A stretch of DNA of 64,000 nucleotides from Streptomyces sannanensis (GCF_039536205.1 NZ_BAAAYL010000001.1:3968001-4032000); one strand, 5' to 3'; counted from the stretch's first letter, positions 29,884-38,234 are shown. The notes: generated by a model from the letters alone, not told the origin. Numbers and translations are program-made.

Positions 29884-30807
29884 TCACCACTCGGCGCTGC
29901 GCCAGCGGACCGTCATCAGCGCGTCCTCGGTCGCCTTGTCGGGCCGGAAGGACAGCTCGGTGCGGCCCGGCTCCAGGGTGAACAGCTCCTCCGGGCTGGA
30001 GTCCGCCATCGCCGTATGCCGCCGGGAAGCGGTGTTGTTGAGCGTGACCGTGCCCGCGGCGGTGTCGACGACGAGCTCTTCGCCGGCCGCCAGGTCGATC
30101 GCGTACCGCAGCCGGCGCCGGTTGACCCCTTCGATGACGGTCGGCATGGAGCACGGACCGCTGAAGGCGATCACCGGGTGAGTGGGCGCGGAGCCGGTGT
30201 TCTCGACGACGGCGTCACCGGTGCTCTTCGCCTGACCCCAGTCGAGCGGCCAGGCGAGCGGCCAGGTCAGGCCGGCCTCGGGCTGCGGGGCCGTGGTGGT
30301 GGCGATCTCCTCGTTGACGGTGTAGCGGCGCGGGTCGGTGGCCAGCCACTGGACGGACATCCTGGAGCTGCCCTGCGTGGCGAAGCCCTGGTCGGTGGGT
30401 ACGACGCGCTGGGCGATCCGGGCGCGCACGGCGAGCACCTCGCCGTGCAGCCGCACTGCGAGCCATCGCTCCTCGTCGAGCAGGGCGAGCGACTGCCGCA
30501 GGGCGCGGACGGCCTCGGCCGCGGCGCCGTACTCCGGCATCAGCACGATCGTCCCGCCGATCTTGCGCGGCTTGGCGTACCGGGCGCCCGGCCAGGCGCC
30601 GTGGGAGGTGGGACGCTCGGCGTCCGAGGAGTCGTACTCCGGCAGGTCCTCCCAGCCGGTGAGCCCGGACCGGTCGACGGCGAAGGGTGTCCCGGGGCCG
30701 ATGAGAAGCCCGGCCCACTGCATCTGTCCGTCCTGGGTGATGAGTGAGCCGGGCGCGAGGTCGGCGGTGTACACGTTTGCGTCGTATGCGGTTGTGGTCT
30801 CGGCCAT
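29884..30807 (-). CDS. distal tail protein (Dit), siphovirus Sipho_tail type
   Basis: A 307-aa protein. The N-terminal ring domain has YAKPRKIGGTIVLMPEYGAA and VRALRQSLALLDEERWLAVR. SSRMSVQWLATDPRRYTVNE is the characteristic Dit (phage_tail_2/Sipho_tail) segment, followed by a galectin-like C-terminal region with GSAPTHPVIAFSGPC and the LNNTASRRHTA strand. Dit connects tail tube and baseplate in long non-contractile tails. It follows the tape measure genes by 29 bp. This gene is one of the strongest signs that the cluster encodes a siphovirus-like, not contractile, tail. Confidence 0.85.
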   Translation of the reverse strand: MAETTTAYDANVYTADLAPGSLITQDGQMQWAGLLIGPGTPFAVDRSGLTGWEDLPEYDSSDAERPTSHGAWPGARYAKPRKIGGTIVLMPEYGAAAEAVRALRQSLALLDEERWLAVRLHGEVLAVRARIAQRVVPTDQGFATQGSSRMSVQWLATDPRRYTVNEEIATTTAPQPEAGLTWPLAWPLDWGQAKSTGDAVVENTGSAPTHPVIAFSGPCSMPTVIEGVNRRRLRYAIDLAAGEELVVDTAAGTVTLNNTASRRHTAMADSSPEELFTLEPGRTELSFRPDKATEDALMTVRWRSAEW

Positions 30808-30836
30808 GGGGCCGTCACCTCACTTCTGATGGAGTG

Positions 30837-32084
30837 TCAGGGGTGGGCGGCCGCGAGGAAGAGCAGGTCCTCGGCGGTCGACCGGGGGCCGGCGCCGGGC
30901 TTCTCGTGGAAGTCCCGTATGCGGTGGGGCTGTCGGGGGGCCTCGGTGAGGGCCGGGATGCGGCGGTTCTCGAGCACGGTGAGCGGGTCGATGCGCGGCG
31001 CGTCGGCGGCGCCGGGGAAGACGACACCGCCCTCGGCGAGCATCGGGATCTTGTCGAGGTCGACGCCGAACTTCTTGCCGAGGATGTTGACGCTCAGCTT
31101 GTTGAGCCCGTCGATGATCCAGTTGGCGAAGGCGATGAGGCCGTTGATGGGACCCTTGACGACGCCGAGGACGGCGCTCAGGGCGCCCTTGACGAGGTCG
31201 CCCATGCCGCGCAGGGCCTTGGCCACGGCGTCCTTGGCGTGCCGGAAGAAGCCCGGGATCTTGTCGGTGATGAAGGACAGGATCGGCTTGACGGCGTTCT
31301 TGATCCCGCCGATGGTGCGCGAGGCGATCCCGCGCAGCGCGTTGGAGGCGGAGGTGACGGCCGTGCGGACCTTGGAGAGCCCGCTGATGCCGGAGCCGAT
31401 GACCTTCAGTGCGGTGGTGAACAGGGTCAGATACGCCTTGAAGTAGGTCCCGACGGCCTGTCCGAGCACCTTCATGATCGGCTGGAGGAACTTCCAGACC
31501 GCCTGGAAGCCCTTCAGCGCCTGCTGGAAGACCTGCTTCATGATTCGTTGGCCGGTCTTGGTGTTCGCCGCGTACTCGATGAGCCACGCGGCGACGGGCA
31601 CGAGGATGCCGACGAGGAAGCCGAGCGGGTTGGCACGCATGGCGACGTTGACGCCGGTCATCGCCACGGAGGCGATGGTCATGACCGTGTCGTATGTCTC
31701 CATCAGCTTGGTGATGGTGTCGGTGATGGGCAGCAGCGGCACCAGGATCGACAGGATGCCGCCGATCGCGGGGCCGAACTTCCCGGCGGCCGTCCTCGCC
31801 TTGCCCGCCGCGGCACCGATCCGCCGGATGCCGGTGGCTGCCGTGGACCGCTGGATCCGGCCGACGGAGGTCGCCGCGCCGGAGGCGTTGGTGCGGAGGG
31901 TGCGTACGGAGGAGCCGGCGGTACGCAGTTCGGTGGCGAGCTGGGACATGCCGCCGGCCGCCCGCTGGACGTCCTGCTTGAGCCGCTTGAGCGTGTCGCC
32001 CGCTCCTTCGGCGCCCCGCCGCAGGGAGGACATCACCGGGGTGACGCGCCCGAACGCCGGCATGCGGACTGCGGCGGCACTCAT
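30837..32084 (-). CDS. tape measure-like protein 2
   Basis: A 415-aa protein. Long helical Ala/Ser/Lys-rich stretches surround hydrophobic segments (FGPAIGGILSILVPLLPITD; NPLGFLVGILVPVAAWLIEY). The hallmark IPMLAEGGVVFPGAADAPRI follows near residue 345, and the C-terminus ends STAEDLLFLAAAHP. The ATG overlaps the stop of the preceding tape measure gene (ATGA). Its C-terminal half matches that gene (FGV..IPMLA.GGVV.P; ST A.DL..LA), so the two are paralogues. Role: sets tail length and/or forms the membrane-active plug. Confidence 0.82.
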   Translation of the reverse strand: MSAAAVRMPAFGRVTPVMSSLRRGAEGAGDTLKRLKQDVQRAAGGMSQLATELRTAGSSVRTLRTNASGAATSVGRIQRSTAATGIRRIGAAAGKARTAAGKFGPAIGGILSILVPLLPITDTITKLMETYDTVMTIASVAMTGVNVAMRANPLGFLVGILVPVAAWLIEYAANTKTGQRIMKQVFQQALKGFQAVWKFLQPIMKVLGQAVGTYFKAYLTLFTTALKVIGSGISGLSKVRTAVTSASNALRGIASRTIGGIKNAVKPILSFITDKIPGFFRHAKDAVAKALRGMGDLVKGALSAVLGVVKGPINGLIAFANWIIDGLNKLSVNILGKKFGVDLDKIPMLAEGGVVFPGAADAPRIDPLTVLENRRIPALTEAPRQPHRIRDFHEKPGAGPRSTAEDLLFLAAAHP

Positions 32085-33283
32085 CCGCGGGCCTTGGCCA
32101 GGTACATCAGCGCGTCCGCCGTCGACTGCGGGTCACTGCCCCGGGCCGCGTGGTAGTGCTCGATGTGCAGCCCGGCGCCCGCGCCGCCGCGCTGGTGGTC
32201 GTGCGCCGCCATGCGGGCGCGGCGGGCGGTGAGGGCGAGCAGCCGGTCCAGCTTGGAGAGCGGGAGGACGGCCTCGGCCTCGCCGGCCTCGGCGAGGATC
32301 GCCGGGACACCGCCGTGGCGGGGCATGACGACACCACCGGTGGCGAGCATGGGGATGGTGGGGATGTTGACGCCGAAGGTCTTGCCGCCGACGAGCGGCA
32401 CCCAGCCGGGGACGCTGACCTTGACGCCGTTGACGGCGCTGATCATGCGGTTGATCAGGCCGATGACGGCGTTGATCGGGCCGGACACGCCACTCTTGAT
32501 GCCCTCGAACGCCCGGGACGCGATGCCCTTGAGGCCGTTCCAGATCGAGGACATCTTGTCCTTGACGGCCCGGAAGGCGTTCGGGATCGCGGTCTTGATC
32601 CAGTTCACCACCGGGGTGATGACGGCCTTGATGCCCTTCCAGACGGTGCCGATGACCGTCTTGATCGCTTTCATGACCGTGGTGATGACCGTCTTCCAGA
32701 TCTTCACGTAGGTCTTGATGACGGTCGCGACGGCCTTGACGACGGTGGAGATGGCCTTCTTGATGCCGTTCCAGACCGTCTTGATCAGCGAACCGGCCTT
32801 CTTCATGATCGGGCCGATGGCCTTCATGACCGAGCTGATCACGGATTTGATGGCGCCGAAGGCCGTCTTGATGATCCTCTGCATCGTCTTCGACTCGGTC
32901 GCCATATCGACGACCTTCTCGATGAGCGGCATGAAGAGTTCGAGCAGACGGGCGAGGAAGTTGCCCTTCATGGACTTGTTGAGCTTGTCCTGGCCCTTGG
33001 CCGCCTTGCCCGCGCCGGACTCGTATTTACCCATCTTGGTGCCGGCGGACTCGGAGGTCTTGCCCGCCTTCATCATGGACTTTTCGGCCTGGTCCGAGGC
33101 TGTCTTCAGATTTTTGAGCTGGGTGCTGGAGCTCTGGGAGCTGCTCCTGAGGTTCTTGAGCTGCCCATTCGCCGAGTTACCGGCGTCACCGACCTTCTTG
33201 ATCGAGGTCGCGGCGCCGGATGCCTGCGTCTTGAGGGATCCGAGGGAGCCGCCCGCCTTCTTGAGAGAACTGACGAGACTCAT
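32081..33283 (-). CDS. tape measure-like protein 1
   Basis: A 400-aa protein behind an excellent AAGGAGG site. The N-terminal 110 residues are Ser/Gly/Lys-rich helix (SLKKAGGSLGSLKTQASGAA). A long amphipathic region with regular Val/Ile/Lys repeats (IKTVWNGIKKAISTVVKAVA; VITTVMKAIKTVIGTVWKGI) follows, then FGVNIPTIPMLATGGVVMPR and the end STADALMYLAKARG. At roughly 0.15 nm per helical residue it would measure about 60 nm, short for a siphovirus. Paralogous to the next gene and translationally coupled to it. Confidence 0.85.
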   Translation of the reverse strand: MSLVSSLKKAGGSLGSLKTQASGAATSIKKVGDAGNSANGQLKNLRSSSQSSSTQLKNLKTASDQAEKSMMKAGKTSESAGTKMGKYESGAGKAAKGQDKLNKSMKGNFLARLLELFMPLIEKVVDMATESKTMQRIIKTAFGAIKSVISSVMKAIGPIMKKAGSLIKTVWNGIKKAISTVVKAVATVIKTYVKIWKTVITTVMKAIKTVIGTVWKGIKAVITPVVNWIKTAIPNAFRAVKDKMSSIWNGLKGIASRAFEGIKSGVSGPINAVIGLINRMISAVNGVKVSVPGWVPLVGGKTFGVNIPTIPMLATGGVVMPRHGGVPAILAEAGEAEAVLPLSKLDRLLALTARRARMAAHDHQRGGAGAGLHIEHYHAARGSDPQSTADALMYLAKARG

Positions 33284-33311
33284 TCCTTACCTCCTTTCAG
33301 TCGATGGGGAA

Positions 33312-34052
33312 TCAGGAGCCGATGGCCCCGGAAGCGGTGCGGGCGGCGTTGGCGAGTGCATCGAAGCGTTCCCGGAGCGTTCCCGTCGTATTGACGAGCC
33401 GGCCGGCGGCATCCGCCGTGTTGTTCATCCTGTTGGCCGTGGGCATTTTCTCCTTCAGGTGTCCGAAAGCATCCGCCGTCTTACTTATGGAGCGAGCGGA
33501 TGGCAATTGGCGCGACTGCTCGTTGAATGTCCTGAGATGAGGGTTGATTTCTTCCAGCTTCTCCTTGAGTGCACTGATGTTCTCGGGCTGTAGCGACGGG
33601 GGTATCGCGCGGAGGGCAGCGAGCGCATCGACATCGGCCCGTCGCTGGAGCCGCGGGATGCCGCCGTCGTTGGGCGCGATAATGCGACCATTGGGGTTGG
33701 CTTCCGTGCGGGTGAGGCGTTCAATGATCCAGTTGAGCCCCTTGGCCCAGTCGAGCTTGAGCGCGAATGTAGCGAGCAGTGCGGCGACACCGAGGAGGAT
33801 CTTGTTGACGAGTCCTTCCTCCTTGATGGCCGCGACCACGTCTTTCAGTCCGAGGGCCTCGAAGATGGACTCCCAGAGGGTTTTCACCTCCTTGTCTGGC
33901 CCTTTCTTGACGGCCGTGATGATTTCGGCGGTGCGCTCCTTGAAAGACGTGACGGTGACGTGATTGTTCGCCTTCAGGTCACTTCTGACGCCGCTGACCT
34001 CTGTTTTTACGTCGTCGATCCTTGTGAGGACCTCGGAATTATCTTGAGTCAT
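33312..34052 (-). CDS. helical tail-cluster protein with one membrane segment
   Basis: A 246-aa protein beginning MTQDNSEVLTRIDDVKTEVS, strongly helical, with one hydrophobic segment (GLVNKILLGVAALLATFALK) and a long charged C-terminal coiled coil. GAGGTGG lies just before ATG 34052; a GTG at 34058 is the alternative. It lies directly upstream of the tape measure genes. It has tape-measure-like composition and could be a third tape measure/ejected protein, or a membrane factor of the particle. No family recognised. Confidence 0.65.
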   Translation of the reverse strand: MTQDNSEVLTRIDDVKTEVSGVRSDLKANNHVTVTSFKERTAEIITAVKKGPDKEVKTLWESIFEALGLKDVVAAIKEEGLVNKILLGVAALLATFALKLDWAKGLNWIIERLTRTEANPNGRIIAPNDGGIPRLQRRADVDALAALRAIPPSLQPENISALKEKLEEINPHLRTFNEQSRQLPSARSISKTADAFGHLKEKMPTANRMNNTADAAGRLVNTTGTLRERFDALANAARTASGAIGS

Positions 34053-34131
34053 TTCCACCTCAATGGTTGACCGTTGTCCGAATGGCTGCTATTTTTCCGT
34101 CCGTCCGTACGGGGGTAAGGAATGGGTTTCA

Positions 34132-34560
34132 GTGGGCGTCGTCCTTGTTGTCGCGGGTTCCTTCATCGCATTCGCCGGTCTTGCTTTCTCGTCCGTTGTC
34201 ATTCCGCATCTCACGGCGTTCCTTCGATATCGGCACTTGGAGTGGAATGGGGTCGCCGGTGAGGCCGTGTGTGTGGCCCATGCACCCACCGCCGACGCGC
34301 GCACGAAGGTGTTTCTCGACATCCGCGTCCAGGGTGAGGAGGGGCGGACGGTCCGGATGAGTGAGCGCCAGTACCCGCCACCTGTCGCAGTTGGGGAGGT
34401 GAGGCCCGTGGTCTACGACCGACGGGACCCCCGCCGGGCGAAGATCGGCGTGGCAGGGGTCGACTTCGGCTCCCGTAGCGAACTGGGTGTCGCGCGGCGC
34501 CTGCTGCTCGTGGGGCTGCCCGTCTTCGCGCTCGGGGCGCTCCTGGTCGTGATTGCCTGA
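34132..34560 (+). CDS. DUF3592-like membrane protein
   Basis: A 142-aa protein on the strand opposite to the tail genes. N-terminal membrane helix (VGVVLVVAGSFIAFAGLAFS), an exported domain with VAGEAVCVAHAPT, RVQGEEGRTVRMSERQYPPP and VRPVVYDRRDPRRAKI (the DUF3592 pattern), and a C-terminal membrane helix (RRLLLVGLPVFALGALLVVI). GTG 34132 is preferred because GTAAGGA lies 10 nt upstream; ATG 34063 in the same frame has no ribosome binding site. It interrupts the tail operon and looks like inserted cargo. Function unknown. Confidence 0.7.
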   Translation: MGVVLVVAGSFIAFAGLAFSSVVIPHLTAFLRYRHLEWNGVAGEAVCVAHAPTADARTKVFLDIRVQGEEGRTVRMSERQYPPPVAVGEVRPVVYDRRDPRRAKIGVAGVDFGSRSELGVARRLLLVGLPVFALGALLVVIA

Positions 34561-34676
34561 AGCGGGCAGGGTGAAACGGAATGAGAGGACCCGACCTCAT
34601 GGGCCGGGTCTCACGGTTTTGCGAGCTCGCTGGGCCAAGTGCCGGGCCCTCGACGGGCACGGGAGTCCGGTGCGGT

Positions 34677-34874
34677 TCAGGAGGAGCGTCGACGACGCAG
34701 TTCGGCGAGTGCGTCGTTCCAGCCGGCCGTGTACGCGCGGGTCTCGCGAGCCGCGATTTCGGCGTCGAGGGTGGCGAGGAGGGCGCGCTTGTCGAGGGGG
34801 CCGGGGCGGTGCAGAAGCTCGTTGAGGCGGTCGTGAAGGGTGGTCTGTGTGCGACTTGCCTCGGATTGCGGCAT
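34677..34874 (-). CDS. small protein with RETxAYTAGW motif
   Basis: A 65-aa helical, Arg-rich protein: MPQSEASRTQTTLHDRLNEL, then ARETRAYTAGWNDALAELRR. A GGGGG site precedes the ATG. The ET.A.TAGW.(D/E)A segment also occurs in the larger plus-strand protein at 35209, so the two are related over that helix. No known domain. It may be a diverged accessory gene of the tail locus. Confidence 0.55.
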   Translation of the reverse strand: MPQSEASRTQTTLHDRLNELLHRPGPLDKRALLATLDAEIAARETRAYTAGWNDALAELRRRRSS

Positions 34875-35208
34875 TGGTGCCCCCTGACTTCCGATTACTT
34901 GCGAGTGCGATCGGGGCGCGGGTCTCCCTGCGGCCTCCGCTCTATCGACTGTATCGAACTGGCGTACGAATCGGTTGTCGAACGTGGCTTCGTCATGTGT
35001 CGAGCACGAAAGGCCCCGTGTCGCCCGCCGGAGCCCGCTTCGAACACATGAGGGGGTGTCAACAACCTTGCGGTACGCTGACGTCTGCCCTCCTCACGTG
35101 TGAAGTCGCAGGTCGCCGAACACGCGCCACCATGGGAGGCACGGGTGGAGGACCGTCCGCGTTCCAGGGGTGCCGGGGCAGCCTGGGGTGGGAAGGCAGT
35201 GCGGATTC
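34875..35208. other. intergenic region with no gene seen
   Basis: The gap between two divergently read small accessory genes. No credible frame, hairpin or repeat was found. Repeated TCGAAC/TCGTACG-like words occur near 34945-35000. It probably holds both promoters. Confidence 0.4.
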
Positions 35209-36000
35209 ATGGACGGAAACAGGGCAGTGGGAGGAAGCGTTCCCCCGGTCGACTGGTTCGAGCAGTCGCCCGACCTCCCTCATCTCATCGCCTGGATCTC
35301 CGAACTCGTCTTCCGGCACGGTTACTCACCCGCCGACCTCGTGGTGCTGCCCCGCGCCGAGAGCGACCGGCGCGAGACGGCAGCCTTCACCGCCGGATGG
35401 GCCGAGGCCGTCACCGAGGAACTCCCGCGCATCCGGCGCGAGTACGAGAAGCGCGTCGCCGACGCATACGCCCAGGGGCAGCGTGACGCCCAGGGCATAC
35501 GGCGGCCGCGGCGACGCATCGAAGGCCCCGTGGACGGGGCCCAGGTGATCCCGCTGCCTTTCACCCAGTTCCTCGAACCGCCGGCCGTCGTGGTCGAGAC
35601 CGAGGAGCGGGTCCGCCGCGAACGCGAGCGCTTCGACCAGAGCCCGGGCCAGGGGCATATGCATACGTCCGCACTCCCGGACGACGAGCGCTCGCGCCCG
35701 CACACCGAGGAAGAAGCCGTTCCCGGCCCGGACGTCCTGTTCTCCACCCAGGACATACAGGTGCCCAAGACCCCGCAACCGGCACGGAAGGTCGTACGCG
35801 GCAAGGGCGGACGGCCCGTTGTGCCGCCGCTCGCCGGTGTACCCGCACAGTCAGGGGCCACAGCCCAACGCCGTGCCTCCGAAGCATCCGAACCGAATGC
35901 GCGTGAGCGCAAGGGGCGCAGGCTCTCGGAGCGGGCCCGGGCACTGGAGGGCGAACTGTCCGAGCGAGCACCGGAAGCGCCCCCGGAGTCCAACCTCTGA
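35209..36000 (+). CDS. unrecognised accessory protein, TAGW-helix family
   Basis: A 263-aa protein from ATG 35209 (MDGNRAVGGSVPPVDWFEQS) with GGAAGG upstream; a GTG at 35170 would add 13 residues. The N-terminal helical domain has RHGYSPADLVVLPRAESDRR and ETAAFTAGWAEAVTEELPRI, followed by a low-complexity Pro/Arg/Glu-rich tail that looks disordered. The TAGW segment matches the 65-aa protein at 34677. It is read against the tail genes and sits between the tail chaperones and the tape measure block, a classic place for a moron-like insertion. Function unknown. Confidence 0.65.
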   Translation: MDGNRAVGGSVPPVDWFEQSPDLPHLIAWISELVFRHGYSPADLVVLPRAESDRRETAAFTAGWAEAVTEELPRIRREYEKRVADAYAQGQRDAQGIRRPRRRIEGPVDGAQVIPLPFTQFLEPPAVVVETEERVRRERERFDQSPGQGHMHTSALPDDERSRPHTEEEAVPGPDVLFSTQDIQVPKTPQPARKVVRGKGGRPVVPPLAGVPAQSGATAQRRASEASEPNARERKGRRLSERARALEGELSERAPEAPPESNL

Positions 36001-36028
36001 AACGGGATGGACTCCGAGGGCTGTTGGC

Positions 36029-36729
36029 TCACCCGAAGAACCGGGCGAGCCTTTCCGGTGACGGTGCCGCCTCCCCGTCCTCCGGGGCATCGGTGTCGTC
36101 GGTGTCCTCGTCCGGATCGTGGCCTCCCGGACGCGGTACCGGCGTCGGCGGTTCGGGCGGGTCGTCGTCCTCGCCCGTGTTGACGCAGGCGAACATCCAG
36201 TTGGCGACGGCCAGATGGTCCACCGCCGCCGCGAGCAGATGGTCGGAGATCGACCACTCCGCGGCCTCGCCGTGCAGCTCCCGCTGCACGGCGCTGTCTT
36301 GCGGCAGATGCTTGATCAGAGTCATGACGCGCCGGCTGGAGAGCTCACCGCGGTACCAGTCGAGGAGATCGGTGCCGTAGTAGCGGAGGAGGTCCGCTTC
36401 AAGGGCCTCGGCGTGTTCGTCGACGAACGCGACGAGGCTCAGTCTTCCCCCAGGCCGAGCCCGGTCTCCTTGCCGTACGCCTCCAGGATGGCGGCGATGT
36501 CCTGCATCGTGATGTCGTGCTGCTCGAAGCGAGCGAACTGCTTCTCACCCATCAGGAGTTCGAGCAGACCGTCCACGTCGTTGTCGTCGAGCCTGCGCAG
36601 CGCCTTGGCGGTCGACCGGCTGAGCTCGGTGGGGAGTTCGTAGGATTCGCCGTCCAGCTCGAAGGACCACTTGCGGCCGGTGGCCTCCAGGCGCTGGGCG
36701 CGGGCGGCGTTGACGTCGAAACGGGCCAT
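36029..36729 (-). CDS. tail assembly chaperone GT fusion, made by -1 frameshift
   Basis: Frame analysis shows that the first chaperone (stop at 36439) continues in the -1 frame to 36029. From the slip at 36445-36451 the product would read ...GLGLGE-R-LSLVAFVDEHAEALEADL, then RYYGTDLLDWYRGELSSRRV and MTLIKHLPQDSA, ending in an acidic Asp/Pro/Glu tail and RLARFFG, about 233 aa in total. Known for long-tailed phages: gpG and gpGT bind the tape measure protein and tube subunits at a fixed ratio. The ATG at 36325 that opens the last part is internal to this product and is probably not a real start. Confidence 0.75.
36439..36729 (-). CDS. tail assembly chaperone G (unshifted product)
   Basis: A 96-aa protein MARFDVNAARAQRLEATGRK..., containing WSFELDGESYELPTELSRST and LLELLMGEKQFARFEQHDIT. 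This is the pattern of actinophage tail assembly chaperones following the major tail protein. CAAGGAG precedes the ATG. The zero-frame stop lies three bases after the slip site. It would bind the tape measure protein during tail assembly. Confidence 0.82.
   Translation of the reverse strand: MARFDVNAARAQRLEATGRKWSFELDGESYELPTELSRSTAKALRRLDDNDVDGLLELLMGEKQFARFEQHDITMQDIAAILEAYGKETGLGLGED
36445..36451 (-). promoter_or_regulatory. programmed -1 frameshift slip site
   Basis: Read on the minus strand, zero-frame codons CTG-GGG-GAA-GAC-TGA contain the heptamer G-GGG-GAA. A slip back by one base at this point opens the downstream chaperone frame with no stop until 36029. Pairing after the slip is perfect for the P-site codon and weaker for the A-site codon. 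The position, directly before the zero-frame stop, is what the phage G/GT system requires. Confidence 0.65.
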
Positions 36730-36774
36730 GGTGATGCGTACTCCTTGTTCGAGTGAGTGAAGAGGAGAGGGGGT

Positions 36775-36803
36775 GGGGCGGGACGGTCGGGCCGTCCCGC
36801 CCC
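36775..36803 (-). terminator. hairpin between major tail protein and chaperones
   Basis: GGGGCGGGACGG-TCGG-CCGTCCCGCCCC, a perfect 12-bp stem directly after the major tail protein gene. Probably a partial terminator that keeps chaperone expression below that of the tube protein. Confidence 0.6.
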
Positions 36804-36815
36804 TGGGGGGAAGGG

Positions 36816-37427
36816 TCAGGCGGTCGTGGAGTACTGGCCGTCCTTCATGATGAAGCTGGCCAGCGCCTTGCCGTCGCCCTTCGACATGGCGGTGAAGGTG
36901 ATGCCCAGCTGGGCCGCGGACTTGCGGGCCAGCTTGATGTCGTCGGACGCGGTGACCTGGCCGCGCGGGATGTAGAAGCGGTACTTCACCACGTCCGTGG
37001 TGCCCGCCTTGACGTCGGTGAACTCCAGGCCAAGGGCGCGCACGTCGGAGAACGGGCGCTCGGCGATGTCGTAGCGGTAGATGTCGGTGCCGGCGGTGCC
37101 CTCCGCCTTGACGTCGCCGCCGCCCATGAAGAACGGCAGCGTGTCCTCGTTGAACTGGAGCAGCGAGAACTTCAGCGTGAGGTCACGGGCGGAGTAGATG
37201 TAGTGCACCGGGGAGACCGACTGCCACGAGTCGACCGGCTCCAGCTTGTCCTTCTTCGAGAAGGTGACGCCTTCGCCGGAGGTGAAGCCGAGGTCCTTCC
37301 AGTCGAGGTCGGTCCAGTCGGCGGCGGAGTCGGCGCCGAAGGTGGCCGGGGCGTCGGTGTCGGCGGTGGCGACGTAGAGGCGGCCGGTGCCGGCGACGCG
37401 GATCTCGGCGGAGTTGGTTCCTGCCAT
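36816..37427 (-). CDS. major tail (tube) protein
   Basis: A 203-aa protein, MAGTNSAEIRVAGTGRLYVA, from ATG 37427 behind AAGGAG. The beta-sandwich pattern with WTDLDWKDLGFTSGEGVTFS, YIYSARDLTLKFSLLQFNED and the C-terminal RKSAAQLGITFTAMSK strands matches actinophage major tail proteins (gpV/TTP fold). It forms stacked hexamer rings of the tail tube. It lies upstream of the chaperone G/GT gene, the universal order in long-tailed phages. An ATG 69 bp upstream is not used because it lacks a ribosome binding site. Confidence 0.85.
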   Translation of the reverse strand: MAGTNSAEIRVAGTGRLYVATADTDAPATFGADSAADWTDLDWKDLGFTSGEGVTFSKKDKLEPVDSWQSVSPVHYIYSARDLTLKFSLLQFNEDTLPFFMGGGDVKAEGTAGTDIYRYDIAERPFSDVRALGLEFTDVKAGTTDVVKYRFYIPRGQVTASDDIKLARKSAAQLGITFTAMSKGDGKALASFIMKDGQYSTTA

Positions 37428-37559
37428 GGTGGGTTTCTCCTTGATGAGAGGGGTGTGAGTGAGCGCCGCCCCGGGCATCGGACCCGGGTACGGCAAAGGC
37501 CCCGCCGTACGGCAGGGCCTGGTCTGTGGGGTGAGCGTCCGTCAGGGAGCCGGACCGGC

Positions 37560-37967
37560 TCAGAAGACGCTCAGGGAGAGCTGGATGACGCAGAGGTAGC
37601 GGTTGGCGCCTCGGTAGAGGTAGTCGGGCATCCAGCGCGGCCCGTCCATCTCCTCCACGTCCTGGACGAGGTTGCTGCCGATCTGCTTGCCGATGGTGGC
37701 GAGCAGCGCGCGCCGGGCCGCGTTGGCGAGGGTGTGGGCGGCGTTCTTGCTCGGGCCGTACACCTCGAACTCGATCAGCGGCTTGTCGAGGTGCAGGTCG
37801 CCGATCCAGGCACCGCCGCGGCGGTTGACGAGGACGGCGCTCTGCGTGCCGTCGAAGCCGGTCGGCGGGTTGACGGCAACCGTGGCGCCGGCCAGGGCGG
37901 GATCGGCCTTGAGGACGTCGACGACCAGCTTCTCGACGTCTGGGAAAGCACTCGGGGGAGTGGTCAT
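37560..37967 (-). CDS. putative tail terminator / tail completion protein
   Basis: A 135-aa protein, MTTPPSAFPDVEKLVVDVLK. The early helix, beta strands ATVAVNPPTGFDGTQSAVLV and RRGGAWIGDLHLDKPLIEFE, and the second helix TLANAARRALLATIGKQIGS resemble the compact alpha/beta fold of phage tail terminators. Position immediately before the tube protein is the expected one. GAGGAGAACCGTC gives the ribosome binding site. The gene is the first structural gene of the operon; nothing of a head module precedes it. Assignment is mainly by position and fold pattern. Confidence 0.65.
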   Translation of the reverse strand: MTTPPSAFPDVEKLVVDVLKADPALAGATVAVNPPTGFDGTQSAVLVNRRGGAWIGDLHLDKPLIEFEVYGPSKNAAHTLANAARRALLATIGKQIGSNLVQDVEEMDGPRWMPDYLYRGANRYLCVIQLSLSVF

Positions 37968-38118
37968 GACGGTTCTCCTCGGGAACGTGAGAGCGTGAGG
38001 GCCGCCGCCGGGGCGCTCCCACGGGGAAGGGGGGCGCACGGCGCGGGAGCGCGCCCGGACAGCGGACGGCGGAGCTGCGGCCCGTCCTGCGGGCACAGCT
38101 CCGCCGCTGCACCAACTG

Positions 38119-38150
38119 TGACAGAGAGCGTGCGCGCACGCAACTAGTTC
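38119..38150 (-). promoter_or_regulatory. putative operator/promoter region of the tail structural operon
   Basis: CGTGCGCGCACG (38129-38140) is a perfect 12-bp palindrome, followed by CAACTAGTT. The word GTGCGCGCA.GCAAC is close to GAGCGCGCAACTACTT and CGTGCGCGCAAGCACG upstream of the XRE gene at 39.7-39.8 kb. It lies 150 bp before the first structural gene. Shared control by the XRE protein is inferred. Confidence 0.5.
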
Positions 38151-38189
38151 TGTGAGGTCGTGGAAAAGGTCCTCACGGCACCCCCACCC

Positions 38190-38234
38190 CGCGTATGCGA
38201 AACCGCCCCGCGTCCAGGGACGGACGTGGGGCGC
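38190..38234 (-). repeat. 45-bp repeat, copy 1 (hairpin)
   Basis: Begins CGCGTATGCGAAACCGCCCC and contains GCGTCC-AGGGA-CGGACG. It matches 38309-38353 with a few differences; the copies start 119 bp apart. The region 37968-38370 has no gene other than these elements and the operator. Confidence 0.7.

Noticed and set aside
36029..36325. Separate 98-aa gene starting at ATG 36325
   Set aside because: The same frame is open and conserved-looking upstream to the slip site, so it is the end of the frameshifted chaperone and not an independent gene.
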